From Eubacterium sp. OM08-24 (GTDB taxonomy: Bacteria > Bacillota > Clostridia > Oscillospirales > Acutalibacteraceae): a stretch of 64,000 nt of DNA. Numbering within the stretch: position 1 is the stretch's first letter; each line of letters begins with the position of its first letter. A program made the position numbers and the translations under genes. Positions 18,228-28,050 of the stretch are shown in pieces. Below the pieces are notes generated by a model. It ran no database searches. It was not told where the DNA came from and worked only from the letters and a program-made list of their open reading frames with translations. The stretch spans positions 124,001-188,000 of the forward strand of contig NZ_QSTA01000003.1 of NCBI RefSeq assembly GCF_003438075.1, in the 5' to 3' direction.

Positions 18228-19472
18228 ATGGAATTTTCTTATGTAGCGGTAAACGAAAAAAACCGTAAATATCGTAACCGTATGACAGCAAACACCAAGG
18301 AAGAGGTTAAGCGAAAGCTTGAACAGCGTGGTCTTATCGCTATTTCCATTGATGAAGTAAAAAAAGGTTCGCAGGAAGATATTCCGATCTGGCAGCGTGA
18401 TCTTGGCGGTTCAAAAGATGTGCATACATTAAAAATCAGTAACAAGCGACTTCTTACATTTATGCACCAGATGGCATTGATGATTCGTTCGGGTATTTCG
18501 CTTTCGGTTGCAATGGCCGTAATGTGTGACACTGAAAAAGATAAGAATATGTTGAGAATTTTACAGGAAATAACCGCAAACCTCTACAACGGTATTACTC
18601 TTTCGCAGTCGCTAAGCTCATTTAAAACTTTCCCGACTGTTTATGTAAACATTATTCAAACAGGTGAGGCAAACGGTCGACTTGATGAAGCATTTGATAA
18701 GTGCGTTAGTCTTCTCAAAAAGGAAATCACTCTTAAAAGTAAGATTAAGGGTGCAATGATTTACCCTATCTTCCTCCTCATTCTTACAATCGGACTTATC
18801 ATAGTAATGAGTGTAGTTGTACTTCCGTCATTTAAAGAATTGTTTGAAAGTTTTGACTCCGAACTTCCGATAATGACGCAGATTACAATGGGTATTTCAG
18901 ATGTACTTCTTCATTACGGCTGGCTCGTTGTTCTTATTATCGTTGCAATTGTAGTTACACTCAGAATTCTTTACAAAAAGAACTATTCATTCTGTATGTG
19001 GTGGTCAACATTCCAGCTTAAAATCCCAATTATCGGCGAAGTTTTAAGACTTAACCAGCTTACAAGATTTGCAAATATGATGGCAACACTTACTTCTTCC
19101 GGTGTAAACATTCTTTACTCACTTGAACTTTCAAGAGATGTAGTAGGCAACAAATTTATGTCCGACTGTCTTAACCAGGTAATTGAAGATGTAAGAATCG
19201 GTACACCGATAAATATTTCTCTTTCAAGATATCCAAAAGCTTTCGATCCGCTCTTTGTATCAATGATAAGAGTCGGTGAGGAAAGCGGTATGCTCAGTGA
19301 TTCCCTTAACAAAATGGCAGATATGTACGACGAACAGGCAACCGACGCTACACAGCGTATGACAGATGCAATGACACCTGCAATGACAATCATTATCGCC
19401 GGTATCGTAGGTTTCGTTGTAATTTCTATCGTACAGGCAATGTTCGGTATGTATTCAGTTATCACAGCCTAA
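18228..19472 (+). CDS. pilC: Pilus inner-membrane platform protein PilC (GspF family)
   Basis: The 414-residue membrane protein has two repeated GspF cytoplasmic domains (about 70-190 and 270-395) and three membrane segments (about 175-200, 225-250, 385-410). Typical motifs are FMHQMALMIRSGISLSVAM near 80, IIQTGEANGRLDEAF near 143, and MIRVGEESGMLSDSLNKM near 345. It couples the PilB and PilT motors to the pilin pool. AGGAGG lies 7 bases before the start. It is 5 bases after pilT and co-directional with the minor-pilin genes. Confidence 0.95.
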   Translation: MEFSYVAVNEKNRKYRNRMTANTKEEVKRKLEQRGLIAISIDEVKKGSQEDIPIWQRDLGGSKDVHTLKISNKRLLTFMHQMALMIRSGISLSVAMAVMCDTEKDKNMLRILQEITANLYNGITLSQSLSSFKTFPTVYVNIIQTGEANGRLDEAFDKCVSLLKKEITLKSKIKGAMIYPIFLLILTIGLIIVMSVVVLPSFKELFESFDSELPIMTQITMGISDVLLHYGWLVVLIIVAIVVTLRILYKKNYSFCMWWSTFQLKIPIIGEVLRLNQLTRFANMMATLTSSGVNILYSLELSRDVVGNKFMSDCLNQVIEDVRIGTPINISLSRYPKAFDPLFVSMIRVGEESGMLSDSLNKMADMYDEQATDATQRMTDAMTPAMTIIIAGIVGFVVISIVQAMFGMYSVITA

Positions 19473-19507
19473 CAGTGATAATTTATAGCAGACGAAAGGA
19501 GATCTTT

Positions 19508-22102
19508 ATGAAGAAACTTCATACAAAGAAAAGAAGGATAAACAGTAAAAAAGGTATTTCCATGGTTCTTGCAATAGCTTTGGCTGCAGTTTTGTTTTTA
19601 TCGACAACTACTTTCTTATCTATTGCAATGCTCCAGCAAAAAGAAACCGGTACTACAATGAACTCCCGTCAGGCATATGTATCTGCAAAAAGTGCGCTTG
19701 ATATGGCAGAAGAACTGTTAAACGACGGTAAACTTCAATTACCTGATTCAGGATCACTTTACTATGTTTTTTACTATGTTGAAGGAGATCCTAAGGTTCA
19801 TGTAGAAAAATTCAACAGCTCTGAACTTGCATTAGAATGGATTAACAATCCGGCTCATGCAAGTTATACTATAATAGGTAATGCTTATATTAAAATTACT
19901 AAAAATACAGACGGTAGTTACACTATGACTGCCGTTGGCAAAGAAAATAAATATGACTATTCAGGTGATGGAAATACAGGTGATCTTTCAACCAAATTTG
20001 ATGTAAAATATAATTTAGTTGAAAAAGAAGAAACAGCTAACCTCACTATGAAGCAAAAAACAATTACTTCACCGACCGGCAATAAATTTTTAATGCTTGG
20101 TGATCAAACTTCATTTTCACTTCTTCGTTCTGTAAGAAAAACTTTAAACGAAGGAGATACCACATTTCGTACCTTACAGAGCTATGATACTGACAATGAC
20201 AAAAAATCAATAATTTATATTCCTAAAAACGAAGCTGGCAATACACCACTCACAACTTGCTTTCCTCTTGTATTTGATAAAACAGTAAAAAGTACAAGTA
20301 ATAGTAATAAGAGACTTAAATTTACAGCATATGATAACGGCATTTACTTTTTAGGCAATTACAGCGGACCAAAAGTAACAAGTGACTATAATTCCGAAGC
20401 GGTTGATATAAGTTTTTACACAGAGTCAGACGCTTACGGTGTAGCCTTAGAATGTAAATATCTTGTAATTGGCGGAAATATGGTATGTCGTCCGGCCACT
20501 GGCGAATCCGGCATTACACTTAAATACTCCGGCAGCTCTTATAATACCGATAAAGGTGTTGTAATATACTTTACTAAAGATTGTAAGCTTATGACTTATA
20601 ATAATAGCAATCAAATAACTAAAACAGTAGAGTATAAAAAAGGATATTATTATATTAACTTAGGTGACAACAATACAGCCGTTGATTTATTTTCAGAAAG
20701 CACCAAAGCGAGTGCTAAAGAAATTACTACAAACAGTGAAGAATACAAAAGAGTTAACAGTATTGATATGTATAGTTCTATGGTTGATACAAAAGGCAAA
20801 CTAAAGGACATACATTCAGCTTACGAAGGTGAATATGAAAAGGGCAAAGAAAGAGTTGATATTTTGAATGAATCTGGAACTTTCACTGCAGTTCCAAATT
20901 CAAACAGCTACTCCAATACAGTTCGAACAACATTTACTAAAGGATGGCAAGACTACTACATTTATTGTGCACCATCCGAAATGCCAACAGCTAGTGGATA
21001 TTATGATATGTATTCAGGCAAAGAATTTAATTATCTTTGGTACAATATAAACCCAATGGAATTTAATGGAAATGTGGATATGTCAATTCATAGTAGTAAT
21101 ATTACATTATCAATTGGTCCCGATGAAAACGAAACGGTTTATTATAACAATCAAATTAAGAACAGCAACGGTAATCCATACTTTCCTTATTCTTTCAATC
21201 AAACTATTCTTCCTACAGACAAGTTTGCTACTGACAGTAATACTCAAAAATTCACAGCAGAAGGTTCAAATAAAATCACACAAAAAAACAGTTCAGCATC
21301 ATTTAGTGTAAAACCTTATTGGAATGAAAAATCGTTTACTCTTAAAGTAGTAAATGATTTTATTGTAGAAATGTCAGATGGTACAACATATACCATAAAA
21401 GCCGATGATTACACAGATATTCCGGAGACAGGACTTAACTTATTTACAGACGAAGCAAAAAAATACTTTGAAAGTCATTCTACTTCACGAGTTGATTCTA
21501 ACTCATCAAGTATTGAATGGGTGAAAAATAACACTATTAATACTTCAGTAGACAGCAGTAACCTCGACCAAAGCAGTTCAGTTATAAATTTTAAAGCAAC
21601 AGCCGGCGGAACACTTAAAGACGGTACATATAAGGGCAAAGCTATTTACTGTGATTTTGGTAATGGTTCTTCGGGTAAAGATGCTATTGTAACATATGGA
21701 AACAATGCAACCTTAAAAGCAGATGTTGTTTCAATCGGAGCGGATTTACTTGAAATAAAAGACGGAAAAGGACTTAAAATTAATACTTATAGTGCACATA
21801 AGGAATCGACATGTGTTGTAGACGGTAATCCTATTGACGGTTCCATGCTTCAGATTACTCGTAAAACTACTCTCAAATTTAATGATGATAATGCTAATTC
21901 TATAACTTTAAGTCCGGGTTACTATTTCTTCCCGGGTATTACAGGTGATTTTGATATTTTAAGCAAAGCTTTTTGGGAAAATTGGAGTTCTTCAAAACCA
22001 TATTACAAAGCAGAAAAATTAAACGACGGTACTGAAGCTTATAAAAAGGTAACTGTTACAACTAAAATTGATCCTGTTGACTTTGAAGGGAAGTATTTCT
22101 AA
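19508..22102 (+). CDS. Large PilX-like pilus-associated protein
   Basis: The 864-residue protein has an N-terminus (KKRRINSKKG then ISMVLAIALAAVLFLSTTTF) like PilX-type minor pilins: a basic leader, a Gly cleavage site and a hydrophobic helix, but without Glu5. The following helix (SRQAYVSAKSALDMAEELLN) matches the PilX_N pattern. The remaining roughly 780 residues form an extracellular, Ser/Thr/Asn/Tyr-rich, beta-type region with no domain I recognise. ATG 19508 has AAAGGAG 6 bases upstream, so the in-frame start at 19475 is rejected. Its stop overlaps the next start (TAATG). Size and position suggest a pilus-tip protein or adhesin; this is inference. Confidence 0.75.
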   Translation: MKKLHTKKRRINSKKGISMVLAIALAAVLFLSTTTFLSIAMLQQKETGTTMNSRQAYVSAKSALDMAEELLNDGKLQLPDSGSLYYVFYYVEGDPKVHVEKFNSSELALEWINNPAHASYTIIGNAYIKITKNTDGSYTMTAVGKENKYDYSGDGNTGDLSTKFDVKYNLVEKEETANLTMKQKTITSPTGNKFLMLGDQTSFSLLRSVRKTLNEGDTTFRTLQSYDTDNDKKSIIYIPKNEAGNTPLTTCFPLVFDKTVKSTSNSNKRLKFTAYDNGIYFLGNYSGPKVTSDYNSEAVDISFYTESDAYGVALECKYLVIGGNMVCRPATGESGITLKYSGSSYNTDKGVVIYFTKDCKLMTYNNSNQITKTVEYKKGYYYINLGDNNTAVDLFSESTKASAKEITTNSEEYKRVNSIDMYSSMVDTKGKLKDIHSAYEGEYEKGKERVDILNESGTFTAVPNSNSYSNTVRTTFTKGWQDYYIYCAPSEMPTASGYYDMYSGKEFNYLWYNINPMEFNGNVDMSIHSSNITLSIGPDENETVYYNNQIKNSNGNPYFPYSFNQTILPTDKFATDSNTQKFTAEGSNKITQKNSSASFSVKPYWNEKSFTLKVVNDFIVEMSDGTTYTIKADDYTDIPETGLNLFTDEAKKYFESHSTSRVDSNSSSIEWVKNNTINTSVDSSNLDQSSSVINFKATAGGTLKDGTYKGKAIYCDFGNGSSGKDAIVTYGNNATLKADVVSIGADLLEIKDGKGLKINTYSAHKESTCVVDGNPIDGSMLQITRKTTLKFNDDNANSITLSPGYYFFPGITGDFDILSKAFWENWSSSKPYYKAEKLNDGTEAYKKVTVTTKIDPVDFEGKYF

Positions 22103-22689
22103 TGAAGAAGAAGAACCTTAAATTTAAAAAATATTTAAAAAGTAAAAAAGGCTTTTCTCTTCTTGAGTTGGTATGTGCAATTATGATCATGGCAATAGCC
22201 GTTTCGGCTACTGCCACCGGTCTTAATATCAGTAATCAGTCCATTACCAAAAACAGTCTTATGGACAAAGCTTCTGCAAAAGCACAAATGTATTGTGATG
22301 TAATTATGACATATGTTGAAAAAACACCGTCAAATGATCCATATGACGGTTGGGATTCATTGACTGAAGCACAAAAGAATGCTAATAAACTTTTTGCAGA
22401 TACACCTAATCAAACATATACTTTTACAAGCGATATTCAAAGCAATATTGATACAGATGTAAAAGCTCTTGACAATACTTTTTCAGCAAAACAATATGCT
22501 TCTGCAGATATTGACAACAGAGATTTTAACAAAAATGAAGTTGCTTATACAATTCAAAAAGAAGGTTCTTACATTAATTCTGATGGTATAAGTATGGTAT
22601 CGTACAAAGTCACTGTTTATATTGATTACGGTACAAATGGTACAACTTCATGTACCGGTATTATCACTAAATCCAAATATGTTCAATAA
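22102..22689 (+). CDS. Minor prepilin (PilV/GspI-like)
   Basis: The 195-residue prepilin has a short basic leader KKYLKSKKG and a mature start FSLLELVCAIMIMAIAVSAT with Glu5. The globular domain is predicted to be mainly beta and has Cys residues near 69 and 185 that could pair. Its ATG overlaps the stop of the PilX-like gene by one base, so translation is coupled. With the PilX-like protein and the next prepilin it forms a likely priming or tip complex, by analogy with PilVWX and GspIJK. The exact class is inferred. Confidence 0.85.
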   Translation: MKKKNLKFKKYLKSKKGFSLLELVCAIMIMAIAVSATATGLNISNQSITKNSLMDKASAKAQMYCDVIMTYVEKTPSNDPYDGWDSLTEAQKNANKLFADTPNQTYTFTSDIQSNIDTDVKALDNTFSAKQYASADIDNRDFNKNEVAYTIQKEGSYINSDGISMVSYKVTVYIDYGTNGTTSCTGIITKSKYVQ

Positions 22690-22700
22690 GGAGGATGCAA

Positions 22701-23447
22701 ATGATTAAAATATTAAATAAATTAAAAAAACATCTCTCCAAGCGCTCCGTAAAAAATAAAATCGGTGCAACGCTTATTGAACTTATAGCTGTTGTATGCA
22801 TTCTTTCTATTGCCTCTACTGTAAGCATAAGCGGATTATTTGCTATGGCCAATGTTGCAAAAAGAGGTCAGGATCTTTCCCTTTGCGAACGCACAAGCGA
22901 TATGATTTCTAAACAACTTTCAATTTACGGTAATACCTCAAACTATGTTCAATCATATGATTCAAAACCTACTCTCAAAGCATATGACGAAAGTGCAACA
23001 CCAAGTGGTTTTATGGATGTAGATAATGGTATCGGTAATAAAAGTGATTACTTTTTATATGCAGATCCAAATACAAAATACAGATTAATTCTTGCTAAGT
23101 TTGATACTTCATCGGGTGATCCTACAGGACATAAGCTTACACCAATAGTCAGTATTGACAATGTAAAATCAATTAAATTCGACCTTAAACAACTTAATAC
23201 TGATGAAAAAAAATATATTCTTCAATATACAGTAACAACAGTAGGAAGCAATGTATGGGATAAGGATACTGATAAACGAGTTGAGTACACTATTTCAAGC
23301 GGTGTGGTTTTGAATAATACAAATAATTCTGCTACTATACCTCCGCTGCAATATTCAACCATAACAACAAAAACTTCTTCAACTGAAGCAAATTCAACCT
23401 ATATCAGAATACAAACCTCAAGCAGAAGTAATCTTGATATTTACTAA
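22701..23447 (+). CDS. Minor prepilin (PilW/GspJ-like) with ATLIE start
   Basis: The protein of about 248 residues has leader KRSVKNKIG and a mature N-terminus ATLIELIAVVCILSIASTVS, with Glu5 kept but Ala in place of the usual Phe or Met at +1. ATG 22701 lies 6 bases after GGAGG; the ATG at 22695 touches that site and is less likely. The soluble part is beta-rich and polar and ends in a Ser/Thr-rich stretch. It is the last gene of the pilus operon and is followed by a strong terminator. Confidence 0.8.
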   Translation: MIKILNKLKKHLSKRSVKNKIGATLIELIAVVCILSIASTVSISGLFAMANVAKRGQDLSLCERTSDMISKQLSIYGNTSNYVQSYDSKPTLKAYDESATPSGFMDVDNGIGNKSDYFLYADPNTKYRLILAKFDTSSGDPTGHKLTPIVSIDNVKSIKFDLKQLNTDEKKYILQYTVTTVGSNVWDKDTDKRVEYTISSGVVLNNTNNSATIPPLQYSTITTKTSSTEANSTYIRIQTSSRSNLDIY

Positions 23448-23465
23448 AAGTTAAAACCCTTAAAC

Positions 23466-23497
23466 AAAAAGCTGTACCTGCTCGGTACAGCTTTTTT
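23466..23497 (+). terminator. Terminator of the pilus operon
   Basis: AAAAAGCTGTACC and GGTACAGCTTTTTT form a 13-bp stem with a 5-base loop and a T tail, 18 bases after the last pilus gene. Confidence 0.85.
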
Positions 23498-23512
23498 CTT
23501 GCCTATAACAAA

Positions 23513-23534
23513 TGCCCTGCAAAGTTGCAGGGCA
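23513..23534 (-). terminator. Hairpin after the AIM24-family gene
   Basis: GCCCTGC and GCAGGGC are perfect 7-base arms around AAAGTT. It lies 18 bases beyond the stop of the leftward AIM24-family gene. The T tail on that strand is short, so it is a modest terminator. Confidence 0.5.
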
Positions 23535-23551
23535 AAAATTATTTTATTAAC

Positions 23552-24226
23552 TTAGTTTGTTGTAATAAAAGGACGGATAGCTGCCGCTACTGTAGAAATT
23601 GGGTGTGACTGTAAGAACACTCTGCCCGGGCCTGTAATAACTGTATTAAACAAACCCTCTCCTCCGAGTAACATATTCTTAACACCCTTAATACGCTGGA
23701 TGTCCATTTGACAAGATGCATCCATTGCAGCAAGGTTGCCTGTATCAACAACAATCTGCTGACCGGGTGCAAGGTTATACTGCTTGCAGTAGCCGTCAAT
23801 CTCAACAAAAGCAGTTCCGTAACCCGATAACTTTTGAAGTATGAAGCCTTCGCCTCCAAAAAAGCCTGCACCGGCTTTTTTATTAAAATGTACAGAGAGT
23901 TCAACAGTTGCAGAACTTGCAAGGAAACCCGATTTCTGAACGATTATAGGCATATTAGGCTGAATCTCAAAAGGAATGATTGAACCCGGGAAAGATGAAG
24001 CAAGAGTAATGAAGCCCGGACCGCCCATAGCTGTGTAGCGGTTCTGCATAATAGACTCTCCCGACACCATTTTGCTGAACATCTTGCCTACTCCGCCGCC
24101 TGAAGTTTCCATATTAAGGTTTGGCGACATCCATACCATTCCGCCGCCCTGTGTAATAATAGTTTCGCCGTTTTCAAGAGATACCTCCACTATTGGAAGT
24201 GAGCCTCCCTCAATTTTGTATTGCAT
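23552..24226 (-). CDS. AIM24-family (TIGR00266) protein
   Basis: The 224-residue all-beta protein has the family's start (MQYKIEGGSLPIVEVSLENG), a GGGMVWMSPNLNMET segment near 30-45, GPGFITLASSFPGSIIPFEI near 75-95, and a Gly-rich ending GPGRVFLQSHP. It forms a tryptophan-RNA-binding-attenuator-like double-stranded beta-helix fold in known relatives. The role is unknown in bacteria; the mitochondrial relative Aim24 supports membrane organisation. ATG 24226 is chosen because GGAGG lies 9 bases before it; the upstream ATG at 24310 has no site. It converges on the pilus operon and is probably a single-gene unit. Confidence 0.88.
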   Translation of the reverse strand: MQYKIEGGSLPIVEVSLENGETIITQGGGMVWMSPNLNMETSGGGVGKMFSKMVSGESIMQNRYTAMGGPGFITLASSFPGSIIPFEIQPNMPIIVQKSGFLASSATVELSVHFNKKAGAGFFGGEGFILQKLSGYGTAFVEIDGYCKQYNLAPGQQIVVDTGNLAAMDASCQMDIQRIKGVKNMLLGGEGLFNTVITGPGRVFLQSHPISTVAAAIRPFITTN

Positions 24227-24308
24227 AGATAAACCTCCATAAATGTTTATTATCAGCATTATATCATATATCAAATGCAATGTAAATAAAATTTTACATA
24301 TATACATC

Positions 24309-24338
24309 AAAAGACTTCCATTTGCAGAAGTCTTTTTT
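24309..24338 (-). terminator. Terminator after the tRNA-editing gene
   Basis: AAAAGACTTC and GAAGTCTTTT form a 10-bp stem with a short loop, 9 bases beyond the gene's stop. T runs lie on both sides. Confidence 0.65.
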
Positions 24339-24346
24339 ACTTGTGT

Positions 24347-24889
24347 TTATTCACCTGTCAAATGTACAACTGTTGCCGTATGCCCTACCGCTTTTAAAAA
24401 CTTATCAAAAACATCTGTTGTCTTTATTTTAAGGCTTGAGGTATTCACGCACGGGTGACAGCCTACATATTCACCTTTTAGAACATCTTCATCTACAAGC
24501 AAAGTGACTGCGTTTTCTTTGTCGTTCATAAGTCCCATAACGCTTACAGATCCCGGCAAAATATCAAGGTACTCTTCCATAGCCTCGGCAGACGCAAAAG
24601 AAAGTCTTGCCGAATTAATTTGACTTGAAAGTTCCTTCGTTTTAAAAGGCTTGTCCCCCGGCATCATAAGCAAATAAAACTTTGTTTTCTGTCTGTTGCA
24701 TAAAAACAGGTTTTTGCAAATAAGCACATCAAGCACCTTGTCAATCTCATTGCAAGCCTCCATTGTGTCTGCGTGTGCGTGGTCTGTTCGCAAATACTCA
24801 ATGCCCAAACTGTCGAGCAAATCATATACTCTTACCTCTCTGTCGAGCCTGCCCTCTGTACTCTGCGGTCTGCCCTTGTATAATTCCAC
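24347..24889 (-). CDS. Ala-tRNA(Pro) deacylase (ProX/YbaK-domain editing factor)
   Basis: The protein of about 180 residues of the YbaK/ProRS-associated family hydrolyses mischarged aminoacyl-tRNA(Pro) in trans. The order of motifs fits PrdX/ProXp-ala: YDLLDSLGIEYLRTDHAHAD near 22-42, KNLFLCNRQKTKFYLLMMPG near 60-80, SFASAEAMEEYL near 98, the catalytic-pocket motif SVSVMGLMND near 115, and GCHPCVNTSSLKIKT near 143. ATG 24898 directly touches the AGGAG, so GTG 24889, 8-9 bases from it, is the likelier start. It stands alone between terminators and the ABC transporter block. Confidence 0.88.
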   Translation of the reverse strand: MELYKGRPQSTEGRLDREVRVYDLLDSLGIEYLRTDHAHADTMEACNEIDKVLDVLICKNLFLCNRQKTKFYLLMMPGDKPFKTKELSSQINSARLSFASAEAMEEYLDILPGSVSVMGLMNDKENAVTLLVDEDVLKGEYVGCHPCVNTSSLKIKTTDVFDKFLKAVGHTATVVHLTGE

Positions 24890-24992
24890 AGCCGTCATCT
24901 CCTATCAATTTACTACTAATATAATAATAGATTACAGCGCCTTTGTCAAAGGAAAAGAGCGACTGCTAAAATGCAGTCGCTCTGTAATTTAA

Positions 24993-27173
24993 TTATCTCT
25001 CATAATAAGCGACATCGCTGTCATTGCCGCTGCAAAACTCCGAGTTTTTGTTGAGTGTGCAGTCAGAATTTAGTATGCCGTATTTTTTGAGAATTTCAAT
25101 GGTATTTGTATATGACTTCGGCACATAGTAATACTCCGAATCTGTTGCATACGAGCTTAAAATGTAATTTGCTCCCGTTGTATTAGATTTGCGATAGCAT
25201 AAATCCAGCTTGCAAACATAGTCCTGAGAATACTTTTGACGGATATATTTTAAAGACTCAAAGCTGTAAACCGAATCCTCGTCATTAGAAGAATCATAAT
25301 AAATATTATCATTGTAAAGAAGTGCAAACGGGTCATACAAAACACCATTAAGATACTTATCATCAGCCTTAAGGTCTTTTTTGAACGCTGCGTTAATCTC
25401 ATTCATCATACTGTTTCTTACTGCATCAGCCTTGGGGTCTTTTTTCTCTTCATCAAGTTCATAACCGCTGTAATTATCAATAGTTGCCGAATTTGTGCTG
25501 TCATCCGAGAAATTAAACATTCCATGAACAGTAACGCTTTTTACATTATAATCAGCGTTAAGGTCTGCATTTGCCACACCCGAATACTTCATTATATATT
25601 GCTTTGATGAGAAAATTGACATTGCCTTAGTGTAAATTCCCGAAAAATCAGTTTCGCTGTAACTGTAACCATAGCTTTCATCATAAATATCATCTGTATA
25701 GTCATACGGCTCATAATCAAAGTCATTAGCCAAAGCAAGTAAACTCTGAGAATAATATCTTGTTACGGTTCTTCCGTTGTTGAGCTTATATGCAACAGTA
25801 ATCGCCTCATCATATCTATAATCACCGATTGCATTATAAAGCATACTTCCCCATACGCAGCAAAACTTTGATTTTGCCGAAAGGTCAGGCTTTCTGATAC
25901 TGAGAATAGAATTGTGTGCATTTATAATGGTTTCGATATCCTTTTTATCTGTAAAGTCCTCGGCGCTTTTCTTGCTTAAATCTGCAACATCATCGGCAAC
26001 AGTGCCGTATGTTGAGCTAAGCATACCTGCGCTCTTTACATCTTCTGCCTTTGGCACAAAGCTGTTGTAGCCGAATATATCAAAGTTAATGAGCGCCACG
26101 CCTGCAATTACAACAACTGCAAGACCGCCGTAAATGGGAAGTGTGCGTACAATCTGCTTTACTCCCTTGTAGAAAATCATATGAACAATAAGGAATGTAG
26201 GCGCACTTGCAAGGATAAATCCGAATACAAAGCCTGCCAAGCCGTTGCCAAATACATTGAGCGAGCCGAATAATGTGCCGAGGAACATACCGGCAAGGAA
26301 TGATACTATTACCTTGATAATATGGCAAGGTATATAATAAGCGAATGAGGTCTGCGCTCTTTCGGATCTTCTCTTCATAATAAGCAATGTGCCAAAAGCA
26401 ACGCAAGCTATGCTGAAGATTATCCAATAAATTAAATTGTTGCCAAAGTAAGCAGAAATCGGATTGAGTGCATTTGTAATAAAGCTGTCTGAGAAGTTGC
26501 CTGTATATGAGCCTGCAAAGAAAGCGTCAATATAACTTCTTACAAATATCATAGACAGCGGATAGCAAATGCAAACGGCAATAAACATAATAATTGTGTT
26601 GAATGTAGTGCCGCAGCAAGCCGAAAGAAATCCGTAAGCGCTAATGCAGGCAAGCGTACCGATTACAAAGTTCAGGTACATATGAGTAACCTCAGGCCTC
26701 ATTAATGTGCCCGTACAAATAGAAATAATAGCAATTATGCCCATAAACACGAGCATAGGCACAATAGAGAACAAATAAGCCGCACAATATTTAGCAAGGA
26801 AAAGTCTTGCTCTGCTGATTGGAAGTGAACCGTAAAAATCCACCTTGCGCTTGTTGTGCATATATGAAAAAATCTGCACCGTATAAATAATGGAAAAGAT
26901 TAATGTAAGCAAGCCGATTATCGCAGATGTAATGGCCTGAAAAACCTGGATTTTTGTGCTTATAGGTATTTTTTCGGAGCTTGCGGTTGAAAACAGCGTT
27001 GTAAATGTTGTTTGATCTGCCGTAAGCACAAAAACAAGCGTAAAGATTATTACAGTTGCCACCGAGGCAAGTATTCCGTACACCATCAACGAGCCTTTAC
27101 AGCCTTTTAAATCCCATAATATAACCGAAATGATCTGCTTGAGTTTATCTTTAAAGGATACTGTGGATGTCAT
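24993..27173 (-). CDS. ABC-2 type transporter permease
   Basis: The permease of about 726 residues has an N-terminal membrane segment near 25-45, then groups of segments over about 70-350 (FTLVFVLTADQTTF, TVQIFSYMHNKRKVDFYGSL, FGTLFGSLNVFGNGL). A long extracellular Tyr/Asp-rich domain fills roughly residues 370-726. The motif HNKRKVDFYGSLPISRARLF is typical of permeases paired with YtrB-like ATPases. The start at 27173 overlaps the end of the ATPase gene by 23 bases, implying coupled translation; the ATG at 27236 would overlap it further. It works with the upstream ATPase and is controlled by the GntR regulator. The substrate is not known. Confidence 0.8.
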   Translation of the reverse strand: MTSTVSFKDKLKQIISVILWDLKGCKGSLMVYGILASVATVIIFTLVFVLTADQTTFTTLFSTASSEKIPISTKIQVFQAITSAIIGLLTLIFSIIYTVQIFSYMHNKRKVDFYGSLPISRARLFLAKYCAAYLFSIVPMLVFMGIIAIISICTGTLMRPEVTHMYLNFVIGTLACISAYGFLSACCGTTFNTIIMFIAVCICYPLSMIFVRSYIDAFFAGSYTGNFSDSFITNALNPISAYFGNNLIYWIIFSIACVAFGTLLIMKRRSERAQTSFAYYIPCHIIKVIVSFLAGMFLGTLFGSLNVFGNGLAGFVFGFILASAPTFLIVHMIFYKGVKQIVRTLPIYGGLAVVVIAGVALINFDIFGYNSFVPKAEDVKSAGMLSSTYGTVADDVADLSKKSAEDFTDKKDIETIINAHNSILSIRKPDLSAKSKFCCVWGSMLYNAIGDYRYDEAITVAYKLNNGRTVTRYYSQSLLALANDFDYEPYDYTDDIYDESYGYSYSETDFSGIYTKAMSIFSSKQYIMKYSGVANADLNADYNVKSVTVHGMFNFSDDSTNSATIDNYSGYELDEEKKDPKADAVRNSMMNEINAAFKKDLKADDKYLNGVLYDPFALLYNDNIYYDSSNDEDSVYSFESLKYIRQKYSQDYVCKLDLCYRKSNTTGANYILSSYATDSEYYYVPKSYTNTIEILKKYGILNSDCTLNKNSEFCSGNDSDVAYYER

Positions 27174-28050
27174 ATCCTGCCGCCCCCATTTCACTAATAA
27201 ATATTTCCTCCAAAGTAAGAGGTATTGCGGAAACAAACGCAGGATTGAGTGCCTTTAATTTCGGCATAAACTCCTCCTCTGTTCCCTTTATTGTAAGATT
27301 AAATATATTGCCGTTGCGGGTTATATTAATTGCATTAATACCCTCAAAAATATTCGGTTTATACGGCAATTCCGAAAAGGCAACCTGCACCTTGCGCAAA
27401 CCATGACGCAAATCGTCAATGCCACGCTCAAGCAGCATATGTCCCCTATGCATAAGGCAAAGTCTGTCGCACAAATCCTCAAGCTCTCTGAGGTTGTGAG
27501 AGGCAATTACAACGGTAGTGTTGTTGTCAGACACCTTTTCTGCAATAAGACCTTTGAGCATATGCCTTACAACAGGGTCAAGACCATCAAAAATCTCGTC
27601 AAGGAACAAATACTTAGGGCAGGTTGAAAGTGCAAGAATAAGCGCCGCCTGTCTTTGCATACCCTTTGACATATTAATAATAGGAGCTTTTATGTTAATT
27701 GGAAATACAGAGCAAAGTTTTTGATACTCCTCCTCGCTCCAGTTGGGATACAATCTTCTGTAAAGGAAAGCCGTACTTTCAACAGTGCTAGAATTATAAA
27801 AATACGGAAAATCAGGAATAAAAAAGCACTGTCCCTTTGTTGCGGGATTATCAAAATGCTGTATTCCATCTATTTTTACCATACCGCCGTCAGGTGCATA
27901 TACCCCTGCGAGCATACGCAAAAGTGTTGATTTACCGCTGCCGTTACTGCCCACAAGTCCGAGAACCGCACCGTCGGGTATATTTACAGTCATATTATCA
28001 ACAGCATTAATCTTACCAAATCTCTTGGTAAGTCCGCATATTTCAATCAT
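27151..28050 (-). CDS. ABC transporter ATP-binding protein
   Basis: The protein of about 299 residues has a nucleotide-binding domain with Walker A GLVGSNGSGKSTLLRMLAGV near 33, a signature of form MSKGMQRQAALILAL (SKGMQ replaces LSGGQ) near 133, Walker B YLFLDEIFDGLDPVVR near 155, and a His switch (VIASHN). The 70-residue tail is a transport-type extension. ATG 28050 follows GGAGGTGG and overlaps the regulator's stop by 8 bases. The order regulator-ATPase-permease resembles the ytr operons of Bacillus. Export of a peptide or drug, or cell-envelope stress response, is the usual role of such sets. Confidence 0.9.
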   Translation of the reverse strand: MIEICGLTKRFGKINAVDNMTVNIPDGAVLGLVGSNGSGKSTLLRMLAGVYAPDGGMVKIDGIQHFDNPATKGQCFFIPDFPYFYNSSTVESTAFLYRRLYPNWSEEEYQKLCSVFPINIKAPIINMSKGMQRQAALILALSTCPKYLFLDEIFDGLDPVVRHMLKGLIAEKVSDNNTTVVIASHNLRELEDLCDRLCLMHRGHMLLERGIDDLRHGLRKVQVAFSELPYKPNIFEGINAINITRNGNIFNLTIKGTEEEFMPKLKALNPAFVSAIPLTLEEIFISEMGAAGYDIHSIL

